DNA of 64,000 bases from NCBI RefSeq assembly GCF_004139715.1, contig NZ_CP035544.1:1-64000 (forward strand), written 5' to 3'. The position numbers and the translations under genes were made by a program. Below are positions 1-7,524 of this stretch, in pieces. This DNA comes from Muriicola soli (lineage in GTDB: Bacteria; Bacteroidota; Bacteroidia; Flavobacteriales; Flavobacteriaceae). The notes under the pieces were generated by a model. That model had not been told where the DNA came from. It was given only the letters and a program-made list of their open reading frames with translations, and did no database searches. How positions within the stretch are numbered: the stretch's first letter is position 1; each line of letters begins with the position of its first letter.

Positions 1-1302
1 AACATGCCCGACATCAATCAGAATCCCGGGATACTTGAGTTTCTCAATGACTATACAGAACTTGGATTTAGCTCTGTACTCTTGTTCTTACTCATTGGGA
101 CAGTACTTACTATTGTGGTTCAGTCTTCCAGTGCTACCATGGCCCTGACATTGTTGATGACTGCGGAGGGCTGGATACCTTTTGACTTGGCAGCCGCTAT
201 GGTTTTAGGGGAAAACATCGGAACCACCATAACGGCCAATCTGGCGGCAATTGTTGCTAATTTCCATGCGAAAAGGACGGCCAGAGCCCATTTGATTTTT
301 AATCTGTTGGGCGTTTTGTGGATGCTGATTTTGTTTTATCCTTTTTTAAATCTGATAAGCTGGGTTGCGCAACAAATAGGTAGTGAATCGCCTTATGTAA
401 ACGCTGCGGCAATCCCTGTGGCTATCTCCTTGTTCCATACATTTTTCAATGTATTGAACACCTTTTTACTGGTTTGGTTTATAACACCAATATCAAGGAT
501 TGTCGTGTGGTCTGTTCCCGAGAAAATAGAAGTTGAAAGGGAAATAGATGAGCCGAAATTTTTAAATCAGAAAATGTTACAATTCCCTGAAACAGCAATT
601 GCCTCCCTACTCAAAGAGTCAAAATACCTGTTTCAAAATACCATCTTTGAAATCGTAACCCATGCTTTAAATATTCACAGAGAAGACATTAAATCCGAAT
701 TAAAAGCAAAAAAAGTAGTAAAAAAATCTATAGAGGATTTCAAGACAGATGTAAGGGCATTGTATTTAAGTAAGGTTAAGAATATCTACGGAGAAATTAT
801 CCGATATGCTACTAATGCCCAAAGCACCTTAAAACTAACTAAGGTTCAGAATAACAGAATTTTGGAAATCAAAGTTGCCAACAGGAAAATGGTGGAGGTT
901 TTGAGGGATGTAAAGGAATTAAACAGAAACGTGAGTATATACTTTGTCTCGGAAAACAAGCATATAAAAAAAGAATACGACCTCTACAGAAAACTAGCAG
1001 TTCAGGTCCTAAGGGTGATTTACAATATCCCTACTGATGACACTGAGGAGCTGCAAAAGAATTTAATAGTACTCAGAAAAAAAACCAACAAGAAACTTTC
1101 GGAACACAATGTTCAAATTGATCATTTGATTCGCAAGAACCTTATCACTACTGACATGGCTTCTTCTCTGGTCAACGACAATGACAACGTCCGGGATGTA
1201 CTCAACAACCTGATCACGGTGGCCGAATTGTTGTATTGCCGAAGTGATACCCTGTTTGCTCCTGTTAACGAACAAAAGGAATCGCTAATAGAGGTCGCAT
1301 AG
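1..1302 (+). CDS. Na/Pi cotransporter family protein (5' truncated)
   Basis: The gene runs in from the left edge of the window, so its start is not visible. The visible 433 residues begin inside the membrane part. The signature QSSSATM, typical of NptA/PNaS sodium-phosphate symporters, lies near residues 38-45, followed by GENIGTT and several hydrophobic segments up to about residue 165. The C-terminal part from about residue 200 is hydrophilic and helical, like the PhoU-like tail common in bacterial members. It is convergent with a PiT-type phosphate transporter, which supports phosphate uptake as its role. The exact substrate is inferred from the family. Confidence 0.9.
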   Translation, partial: NMPDINQNPGILEFLNDYTELGFSSVLLFLLIGTVLTIVVQSSSATMALTLLMTAEGWIPFDLAAAMVLGENIGTTITANLAAIVANFHAKRTARAHLIFNLLGVLWMLILFYPFLNLISWVAQQIGSESPYVNAAAIPVAISLFHTFFNVLNTFLLVWFITPISRIVVWSVPEKIEVEREIDEPKFLNQKMLQFPETAIASLLKESKYLFQNTIFEIVTHALNIHREDIKSELKAKKVVKKSIEDFKTDVRALYLSKVKNIYGEIIRYATNAQSTLKLTKVQNNRILEIKVANRKMVEVLRDVKELNRNVSIYFVSENKHIKKEYDLYRKLAVQVLRVIYNIPTDDTEELQKNLIVLRKKTNKKLSEHNVQIDHLIRKNLITTDMASSLVNDNDNVRDVLNNLITVAELLYCRSDTLFAPVNEQKESLIEVA

Positions 1303-1339
1303 AAATTTAATCAGAAGCCGGGGATTAATCCTCCGAAAC

Positions 1340-1385
1340 ATCAAAGGCTTTCCTTATAGGATGAAAAGTGAAAGAAACCTTTGAT
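1340..1385. terminator. Possible hairpin between convergent transporter genes
   Basis: An 8-bp arm ATCAAAGG (1340-1347) pairs with CCTTTGAT (1378-1385), extended by CTTTC/GAAAG with a small bulge. It lies between the stops of two convergent genes. There is no clean T-tract, so this is a weak call. Confidence 0.3.
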
Positions 1386-1387
1386 CT

Positions 1388-3679
1388 CTATTCTTCTATT
1401 TTCGCAGGTTCCACCGAATCGTCATAATTGGAATAATACAACTCCAATAGTTTCATGGTAGCCTCTATCAAATCCTTGGTTTCTAAAAGCAAAGAGAAAT
1501 AAAGGGTGGTGTTTTTAGGACTCGATTCTTCTGATCTTGTTCTTGTGATTTGTTTTTCGATTTTTTCTTTGACCAGATCATACAAGCGTTGCTTATTTTG
1601 GAGTATCTGTCCAATTTCTTCGTAAGACTCATTGTCAAAAGCTTGCTTGGTGCTATTGAACAAGGTTTCGAGTTCACTATTGATTTCCGTTAACTCTTTA
1701 ACCTGATTAAACTTCAATTTCTTGTGATTGTTATTCACATGCTTATGACTGATCTTGGTAATGAATTCCAGGGATTGAGAGATATCGGTTAAATAACTCA
1801 ATATGTTGATATAAAAATTACTGGCCTCAACACTTGAATCGTCCAGATTCTTGATAAAATAAAATAAATGGTTCCGCAGATCGTCAATTTCTGATGAAAG
1901 TTTGACGACGTTACTCTTATTCTTTTTCAGTCGTTCGAGATCCTGTTTCGCAAGACCATCTATGCTAATCCGGTATAATTTGCTGCTCCTTTTCATCGCA
2001 TTAGAAATGTTCTTGGAACTCTCTACGATAACGCCCTGAATAGACTTGCTCTCGGTTTTTATCAGCCTGTCTTCCGCCAGGATTTCCTTGGATTTCCTAT
2101 TGTAAGAGATATAATTTCTCGCCAGTAAAAGGATGGCAACAAATAATAAAATACCTATGGCAGCCCCTTTTCCAAAACTGATCAATGCCAAAATAATCCC
2201 GGATGCCACAAAAGCGATAATAGCCGTTAAGAACCAGCCCCCTATAACATTTAGTACTCCTGCAACCCGATATACAGCACTTTCGCTTCCCCAGGCCCGG
2301 TCTGCCAAAGACGTACCCATGGCTACCATAAAAGTAACATAGGTTGTGGAGAGGGGCAGTTTATAGGAAGTGGCAATAGAAATAAGGATACCTGCCACCA
2401 TTAAGTTAACAGCAGCCCTGACCATATCAAAGGCCGGAAGTTCGTGTACCTTTCCGGATGGAAGGGCAATTGCCGGTTTTTTAAAACGGGAATCAACCTT
2501 ATCCAGTAAAGATTTAGGGAGCACAGTGGCTGTATACTCTGATACCATAATAGTGAATCGAACCAACATTCTTGAGATGTAATTTGGCTCAAAGCGTTCT
2601 TTGGTATCACTTTGTCTTGCCAAATTGATTTCAGTATCGGCTACATATCTGGCCTTTTTGGAAAACCATAGCGTGACTACCATTACCATTCCGGATAAAA
2701 ACAGTAATACCGTTGGCGTTGGTACTTTTGTAGCCAGGACATTCATGCTGAATTCACTTGCTGGCACGCCTGAAGCCGTCCATGCTTCATAAGACTGATA
2801 GGCCGCAATGGGTACACCTATAAAGTTAACAAGGTCGTTGCCTGCGAAGGCCAGAGCTAATGCAAAAGTTCCAACTCCGATGATCAGCTTGTAGATATTC
2901 GTATTGAATGAAACTATCAGCAAATAAGATAATAATGACCAGAAGACCAAACTTATAGCCACAATGGCAAGTACCTGGCTTTCTAAGAAATTGCTAATAG
3001 TCATTCCTCCAATTAAATCATAGGTTTCTCCGGCAAAGGGGGTGCCTTTAATACCTTTCATAAAAATGAAATAGGTGATTGCAGATAAGGCAATTCCGCC
3101 AAATACAGCACCGACCCATTTAGCTTTTCTTTCAAAATTATAGGATAGGAGAATACGGGAAATCCATTGTACAATAGCCCCAATAGAAAATGCAACTACC
3201 ACGGAAAGCAGGATGCCCGAAATGATCTGAAGTGCTTTTGAGGTATTGATATAAGTAATGATATCACTAAAATCACCCCCGTCAGCTCCAATTTTTAAAA
3301 TGGACATGGCCACAGCTGCTCCCAGTAGTTCAAATACGATGGAGACGGTAGTTGAGGTGGGCATCCCCAGGGTATTAAAAAAATCGAGAAGAAGTATGTC
3401 TGTAATCATCACAGCCATAAAAATGAACATGATCTCATCGAAATAGAACTCGCCGGGATTGAAAATTCCCTTTCGGGCTACCTCCATCATCCCACTGGAA
3501 AATATAGCGCCAAATGCAATACCAAGACTGGCAACTATCATTATGGTCCTGAAAGAAATGGCCTTAGAACCAATGGCAGAGTTGAGAAAATTCACGGCAT
3601 CATTACTGACTCCGACAACCAGATCCGCTACAGCCAGGGCGGCCAGAGCAATGATCATTATAAAGTAAATATTTTCCAT
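1388..3679 (-). CDS. PiT-family inorganic phosphate transporter
   Basis: A 763-residue membrane protein. The two PiT signature repeats are visible: GVSNDAVNFLNSAIGSKAI near residue 23, and GNDLVNFIGVPIAAYQSY near residue 280. About ten hydrophobic segments extend to residue 530. The last 230 residues are a charged, helical, PhoU-like cytoplasmic domain, an arrangement common in Bacteroidota PiT proteins. Low-affinity phosphate:cation symport is the family role. It lies 74 bp downstream of the porin gene on the same strand, so the two are probably co-transcribed: phosphate would cross the outer membrane through the porin and the inner membrane through PiT. Confidence 0.92.
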   Translation of the reverse strand: MENIYFIMIIALAALAVADLVVGVSNDAVNFLNSAIGSKAISFRTIMIVASLGIAFGAIFSSGMMEVARKGIFNPGEFYFDEIMFIFMAVMITDILLLDFFNTLGMPTSTTVSIVFELLGAAVAMSILKIGADGGDFSDIITYINTSKALQIISGILLSVVVAFSIGAIVQWISRILLSYNFERKAKWVGAVFGGIALSAITYFIFMKGIKGTPFAGETYDLIGGMTISNFLESQVLAIVAISLVFWSLLSYLLIVSFNTNIYKLIIGVGTFALALAFAGNDLVNFIGVPIAAYQSYEAWTASGVPASEFSMNVLATKVPTPTVLLFLSGMVMVVTLWFSKKARYVADTEINLARQSDTKERFEPNYISRMLVRFTIMVSEYTATVLPKSLLDKVDSRFKKPAIALPSGKVHELPAFDMVRAAVNLMVAGILISIATSYKLPLSTTYVTFMVAMGTSLADRAWGSESAVYRVAGVLNVIGGWFLTAIIAFVASGIILALISFGKGAAIGILLFVAILLLARNYISYNRKSKEILAEDRLIKTESKSIQGVIVESSKNISNAMKRSSKLYRISIDGLAKQDLERLKKNKSNVVKLSSEIDDLRNHLFYFIKNLDDSSVEASNFYINILSYLTDISQSLEFITKISHKHVNNNHKKLKFNQVKELTEINSELETLFNSTKQAFDNESYEEIGQILQNKQRLYDLVKEKIEKQITRTRSEESSPKNTTLYFSLLLETKDLIEATMKLLELYYSNYDDSVEPAKIEE

Positions 3680-3753
3680 TTTGTCTTAAAAATAAGGATG
3701 TAAATATCTAAAGTGTGCTTATTAGCAGTGTTATGTAATCGTTATTTCTATTT

Positions 3754-4959
3754 TTAGAAATGAACATCAAGTTGTAATCTGAACATTATTTCATTTGTCC
3801 TATTATCTATAGAAAGATAACTTAGATCTGTCTGCACCTTCAGTTTATGACCGACAATATACTTAGATAATCCCAAAGTGTATTGCGTTTCTGGGCTTCT
3901 TCCGGTAATTCCTTCGTCTAAATTTATGGTGGTATACCTCCCTGAAACCTCTAAGTTATTCCGAAACAAATATCCACTTTGTAAGTTGATACCGTCTCCA
4001 ACCCACACCACATCGCCGGTTGCTGTACCGTCTGAGTTTTTGGCAATTGGGTCATTGGCGTCTCTGTTGGCATATTCCCACATAAAGGAAAATCCATTGT
4101 ATTTAAACATACCGTCAAAGAAAAAAGTATTGATAGTAGTCTCGTACAGGCCGGTATCATTTATCATATAAGAACCTAGGTTACTTCTGGTTTTTACGGC
4201 ATCCTGATTGATATCGTAATTTACAGCGAACATCAACTTCGGTTTATCTTCGCGCTTGAGGTCACTCCCGCTATAATCGCCCTTGCTTTGGAATTCACCA
4301 AAGGGAAGAAATTCTAAACGTCCTGTATATTGGTAACCACCCAGATTACCGTCGGTAATATTACGTCCTTCCCCCTGAGAAAAAGCTATTTTCTCCCTTA
4401 CAACAAATCTATCTGTTAAATCGAAATGATGCCTTAGCTGAAAGCCCATATCCCGATCTATATTAAATCTACTGTTTACCAAAGACCGGTCAACCTGCTG
4501 CAAATTTCCGGAAGAAATTACCCTTTCGATATTCCCCGGCAATTTTGTCTGTCCAAACCAAAGTTCAAAATTTTCATAAAAATTCCACATAACAACGGCA
4601 TCCAGAATATATCGCGGAGTATTGCGGGTAAATTCTGATACTCCTGAAATATCGCGGTTAGACAGGCCTAACTCTATTTTATATTTAAGTTTTGGAGAAT
4701 AGGCATAGCCGTCAAATTTTAAACGTGCCCGTCTAATTAAGAAATTCGTTTCATTATCTGACAGGAAGCCATCTGAACCATCCTGCCCTTCTGAGATGGC
4801 AAGGATCTGCATACGAGCACCAATTTTCATCGTAAATGAACTGTCTTTTCCAACCAAATTAAAAAGACCCTTTCCAAAGGCCGGAGCATTGCCATCCTGG
4901 GCATGTACAGAAGATATAAAAAAGAGGAGAGAACCTATAAAAAGTAGTTTAGCCTTCAT
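3754..4959 (-). CDS. OprO/OprP-type phosphate-selective porin
   Basis: An outer-membrane beta-barrel protein of about 400 residues. I chose the ATG at 4959 (MKAKLLFIGSLLFF...), which gives a typical signal peptide ending SVHAQ; an upstream in-frame start at 4986 adds nine residues that spoil it. The mature protein has alternating polar/hydrophobic strands, sequences such as FELWFGQTKLPGN, and a C-terminal strand ending LDVHF, as in the Porin_O_P family. Its position upstream of PiT and the 11-bp repeat array in its promoter (5002-5028) support a phosphate role. Family membership alone would also allow other anions. Confidence 0.85.
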   Translation of the reverse strand: MKAKLLFIGSLLFFISSVHAQDGNAPAFGKGLFNLVGKDSSFTMKIGARMQILAISEGQDGSDGFLSDNETNFLIRRARLKFDGYAYSPKLKYKIELGLSNRDISGVSEFTRNTPRYILDAVVMWNFYENFELWFGQTKLPGNIERVISSGNLQQVDRSLVNSRFNIDRDMGFQLRHHFDLTDRFVVREKIAFSQGEGRNITDGNLGGYQYTGRLEFLPFGEFQSKGDYSGSDLKREDKPKLMFAVNYDINQDAVKTRSNLGSYMINDTGLYETTINTFFFDGMFKYNGFSFMWEYANRDANDPIAKNSDGTATGDVVWVGDGINLQSGYLFRNNLEVSGRYTTINLDEGITGRSPETQYTLGLSKYIVGHKLKVQTDLSYLSIDNRTNEIMFRLQLDVHF

Positions 4960-4983
4960 AATCGTATTAGTTTTTGTCGAAGG

Positions 4984-4991
4984 CAAATAAA
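4984..4991 (-). promoter_or_regulatory. Putative -7 element of the porin promoter
   Basis: On the minus strand the sequence reads TTTATTTG, one mismatch from the Bacteroidota TAnnTTTG element, 25 bp before the porin ATG. The GTTAA repeat array starts 10 bp further upstream. Identified by eye. Confidence 0.4.
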
Positions 4992-5001
4992 CGGCTTGGA
5001 T

Positions 5002-5028
5002 GTTAACTGAAGGTTAACCTAAGATTAT
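5002..5028. promoter_or_regulatory. 11-bp-period GTTAA array (PHO-box-like) upstream of the porin
   Basis: GTTAA (5002-5006), GTTAA (5013-5017) and ATTAT (5024-5028) are spaced exactly 11 bp apart. The array lies directly upstream of the porin -7 element. Direct repeats at 11-bp spacing that cover the upstream promoter element are the known architecture of PhoB boxes; assignment to a PhoB-like regulator is inference. Confidence 0.5.
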
Positions 5029-5056
5029 AAAAAAACTGCCTTGGCCAAAGGCAGTT
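5029..5056 (-). terminator. Minus-strand intrinsic terminator upstream of the porin promoter
   Basis: AACTGCCTT (5034-5042) pairs perfectly with AAGGCAGTT (5048-5056), and on the minus strand the hairpin is followed by seven T. No annotated minus-strand gene lies upstream within the 5057-5322 gap, so it may end a short untranslated RNA starting there, or be a relic. Confidence 0.5.
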
Positions 5057-5246
5057 ATTAGTACTCATATAACTCAGTCGACAAAAACTAAACGTACATA
5101 TGAAATAACTAATGAGTGTAATTAATTACTCTTCAAAGAACATACATAAGTATGATATAATTGTAATTCAAAGTTTAAATTATCATTAATAGTATTTCAC
5201 AACACTGTTATTAACAAAATAATAGTCAATAGGTTACGTTTTAAAT

Positions 5247-5295
5247 GTAAAATAAATGTTAGCTTAAAGTTGAATTAAAGTTAATTTCGAATTAC
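5247..5295. promoter_or_regulatory. 11-bp-period GTTAA array (PHO-box-like) upstream of the MORN-repeat gene
   Basis: Half-sites GTAAA (5247), GTTAG (5258), GTTGA (5269), GTTAA (5280) and ATTAC (5291) are all in 11-bp register. The TTG of GTTGA (5270-5272) sits 20 bp before TACCTTTA (5293-5300), a near-match to the TAnnTTTG element, so the array overlaps the upstream promoter element of the gene at 5323. Confidence 0.5.
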
Positions 5296-5322
5296 CTTTA
5301 AGTGTAGTTATAGATTAAGATC

Positions 5323-5682
5323 ATGAAAAAAATAATTCTATTATTGACCATATGCGCAATGACTTCCATCGTGTACAGTCAGAAAGACCGGGAACTGAAA
5401 CTAAACGAGGAGACAAACCTCATAGAAGTAAAAGAATATCATGATAATGGCCTGATTAGTCAGGAAGGCACTTTTAATTTGGAGGGTCAATTACACGGGG
5501 AGTGGGTAAGTTTTAATGATCGGGGTGAAAAAATCTCAAAGGGCTCTTATGTAAATGGCCAAAGAACAGGTAAGTGGTATTTTTGGTTAGGCAATTCCGT
5601 CAAAGAAGTAGAATACAGTAAAAATGCTATTGCTAGTATCGATGGTGTAAAAAACAAAACGCGCTTGGCCGACAATCACTAA
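5323..5682 (+). CDS. MORN-repeat (YwqK-like) secreted protein
   Basis: A 119-residue protein with an N-terminal signal peptide ending VYSQ. Two MORN-variant repeats are visible in the middle (YHDNGLISQEGTF, GQLHGEWVSF, GQRTGKWYF), the pattern often annotated as toxin-antitoxin YwqK family antitoxin. That family name says little about function, and a toxin partner is not seen here. The gene is monocistronic: it has its own promoter with an 11-bp repeat array and a strong terminator downstream. The shared array with the neighbouring phosphate genes suggests induction by the same signal. Confidence 0.75.
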   Translation: MKKIILLLTICAMTSIVYSQKDRELKLNEETNLIEVKEYHDNGLISQEGTFNLEGQLHGEWVSFNDRGEKISKGSYVNGQRTGKWYFWLGNSVKEVEYSKNAIASIDGVKNKTRLADNH

Positions 5683-5707
5683 TTGTTCTTCAAATTTTAA
5701 TTATTAA

Positions 5708-5736
5708 AAAACATCCCGCTAAATGCGGGATGTTTT
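5708..5736. terminator. Bidirectional intrinsic terminator
   Basis: AAAACATCCCGC pairs over 12 bp with GCGGGATGTTTT around a 5-nt loop. A-tract and T-tract flank it on either side, between convergent genes ending at 5682 and 5759. Confidence 0.85.
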
Positions 5737-5758
5737 ATTCTTCAGCCTTTTTATCTTG

Positions 5759-6160
5759 TTATTTACGCGTTCGCCTGGAATTGGGGGAAGTCTTTATTCC
5801 CGAGGCCTCTCTCGATGTTTCTTCTGAGACTAACTCGTTGATATTGATCCTAATAGCAGAGAGTTCATGTTGGATTTGGGTTGCCTGACCCTGTGACACA
5901 ATTAAAGGTAATTCGAGGGATTCATAACCGGGATAACGAACTATTAAGGTATATGTGCCGGGTGTTATCCCTTCAATTTCAAAATATCCCCTAAAATTAG
6001 TTTGAGTTTGAAATGGAGTATTTTCCAATTCAATATGTGCAAATACAAGGGGCTCGTTATGAAGCTCATTGTCTAATATGTTTCCTGCTATACTCCCGTT
6101 CTTTTGTGCAGAGAGGCATATGGTAAAGAGGACGAAGCAGAGTAGAATTGCTTTTTTCAT
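5759..6160 (-). CDS. Stand-alone carboxypeptidase-regulatory-like domain protein
   Basis: I chose the ATG at 6160 (MKKAILLCFVLFTICLSAQ), which gives a clean signal peptide; upstream starts to 6208 would bury it. The mature 115 residues are one CarboxypepD_reg-like beta-sandwich (GSIAGNILDNELHNEPLVFA..., NFRGYFEIEGITPGTYTL...), followed by a short basic tail ending RRTRK. The domain is clearly similar to the N-terminal extension of the TonB receptor at 7525-10395 (shared NEPL.FA, GYFEI/GLYEI, PGTYT, GYE.LE.P), and the two promoters resemble each other. No plug or barrel follows. The role is unknown; interaction with the receptor or TonB is a guess. Confidence 0.75.
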   Translation of the reverse strand: MKKAILLCFVLFTICLSAQKNGSIAGNILDNELHNEPLVFAHIELENTPFQTQTNFRGYFEIEGITPGTYTLIVRYPGYESLELPLIVSQGQATQIQHELSAIRININELVSEETSREASGIKTSPNSRRTRK

Positions 6161-6180
6161 TATTTTTCTGAATACAACCA

Positions 6181-6236
6181 CAAAGGAAAGCCAGGAATGT
6201 AAAAACAATGTTATCCTGAGATTAATATTTAGTAAT
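6181..6236 (-). promoter_or_regulatory. Promoter with 11-bp-period array for the stand-alone domain gene
   Basis: Reading the plus strand: GTTAT (6210-6214), ATTAA (6221-6225) and GTAAT (6232-6236) lie 11 bp apart. On the minus strand TTG (6207-6209) lies 18 bp before TTCCTTTG (6181-6188), close to TTG-N17-23-TAnnTTTG, 21 bp before the ATG at 6160. The array sequence resembles the one at 10449-10497. Confidence 0.5.
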
Positions 6237-6243
6237 TATTAGA

Positions 6244-6278
6244 GCAAAGAAAGCCCTGTTAAACGGGGCTTTCTTTGC
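6244..6278 (-). terminator. Intrinsic terminator of the TonB receptor/lipoprotein operon
   Basis: GCAAAGAAAGCCC (6244-6256) pairs over 13 bp with GGGCTTTCTTTGC (6266-6278). It lies 25 bp downstream of the lipoprotein stop codon (minus strand). The T-rich tail on the minus side is weak. Confidence 0.65.
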
Positions 6279-6303
6279 TATTTATGATTATTAAACATCT
6301 CAA

Positions 6304-7503
6304 TTAGTTAATACCTACTGTCCAGCCGGCTCCCCAGGAAACCACATCCGTTCCGTTTCCGTTTCCGACTCCGCTGATAAAATCACCTTCAGTAAATGCG
6401 TAGCCGGTATCGTTCTTAAGATTGGTGGTAACGTTGTTAAAAGTTACATCTGTGACACTTAATAGGCCATCAATAACCCCCTGCCCGGTAGGATTGTCTC
6501 CTGTATCTCCATCGAGATCAAAGGCTTCATCAAAATCAGTTAATACCAAGTTTGTAAAATTTCCCTGAGTTCCGGCACGCAAACGTACAGCTTCGCTACC
6601 ATCATTGGCGCCAACGATAGTAACATTAGATACTACAGGGGCAGAAAAGTAGCCTGCCTCATTGCTAAAGTCGGTATTATAACCATCACATTCAAAGGCT
6701 TTGTCATGAGAAACTCCATGTTGCACATAAATATCGGTTAGCGTTCCGGTAAAGCCTTCTGTCCAGTCGATAGAATCGTCTTCTGTATTTATTATTGCAA
6801 TATGGCTTGCATTAACGGTTCCACCAAAGAACTCTATCCCGTCATCGGATCCTTCAAAGATCTGCACATAATCTACCACAGTACCACTTCCTACGGCATA
6901 CATAGAAAGACCATTTAATTCGGCATTTCCATCAATGGCTCCGCCGGCATACTCTATTCGCACGTATTGAAGAGAACCAGAATTATCTGCCGGCATGTTG
7001 CCTCCGTATGAAAGCCCACCCACTTCTGAGGTAGAAGTATCAGTGGATCCATTTGCTGTAGAGTTGATGGGTGCAAAACCGCAAATTACCAATCCACCCC
7101 AATCTCCTGATGAGGGACTTCCGGCATTGGAAGTAAACACAATAGGCTCAGAAGCCGTGCCAACAGCGTTGATCTGAGCTCCCTGCTGAATGGCGATATA
7201 AGCGTTTACCCCTACAGGTTGTGCTCTAACAGTCATTCCTGCAGGAATTGTCATAGTAGTTCCCGGGGCCATTAATACGGGTCCGGTAACCACATAATCA
7301 TTTGCAGGATCCAGGTTGAGATCCTCTGTGTAAACACCACTTAAATTTACAGTGGAAGAACCAGGCTCTCCATTGCCTCCATTGTTATTTGTGGTATTGT
7401 TAATGACACTATTATCGTTGATAATAATATCGGCAGTATCATCACTTTCGCAGGCAATAAGCAGGGAAGCAACAATACCAAAGAGAAATAATCTGTTTTT
7501 CAT
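6304..7503 (-). CDS. Beta-helix (pectate-lyase-fold) surface lipoprotein
   Basis: A 399-residue lipoprotein: signal MKNRLFLFGIVASLLIAC with Cys at the processing site, then an acidic, Asn/Gly-rich linker. The body has the repetitive, Gly- and Asp-rich short strands of a right-handed parallel beta-helix (...SLQYVRIEYAGGAIDGNAELNGLS..., ...SDDGIEFFGGTVN..., ...SHDKAFECDGYN...). Lytic active-site residues were not recognised, so I do not call it an enzyme. It starts 21 bp after the TonB receptor stop on the same strand and shares its terminator, so the two form an operon. A surface substrate-capture partner taking the usual SusD place is an inference. Confidence 0.8.
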   Translation of the reverse strand: MKNRLFLFGIVASLLIACESDDTADIIINDNSVINNTTNNNGGNGEPGSSTVNLSGVYTEDLNLDPANDYVVTGPVLMAPGTTMTIPAGMTVRAQPVGVNAYIAIQQGAQINAVGTASEPIVFTSNAGSPSSGDWGGLVICGFAPINSTANGSTDTSTSEVGGLSYGGNMPADNSGSLQYVRIEYAGGAIDGNAELNGLSMYAVGSGTVVDYVQIFEGSDDGIEFFGGTVNASHIAIINTEDDSIDWTEGFTGTLTDIYVQHGVSHDKAFECDGYNTDFSNEAGYFSAPVVSNVTIVGANDGSEAVRLRAGTQGNFTNLVLTDFDEAFDLDGDTGDNPTGQGVIDGLLSVTDVTFNNVTTNLKNDTGYAFTEGDFISGVGNGNGTDVVSWGAGWTVGIN

Positions 7504-7524
7504 TGTTTTAAGTTTAAATAAGAA

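Larger units (their letters stand above)
4960..5322. other. Intergenic region between porin and MORN-protein genes
   Basis: A 363-bp AT-rich divergent region. It holds the porin promoter with its GTTAA array, a minus-strand hairpin terminator (5029-5056), and the promoter plus array of the gene at 5323 (5247-5300). It also holds a 14-nt sequence TCGACAAAAACTAA present on the plus strand at 5078-5091 and on the minus strand at 4967-4980 in the porin leader. Small ATG-started frames (for example near 5114) are under 30 codons and show no coding character. Confidence 0.6.

Noticed and set aside
5323-5682. Toxin-antitoxin system
   Set aside because: Only the MORN/YwqK-like protein is present; no toxin-like partner, and the protein is exported.
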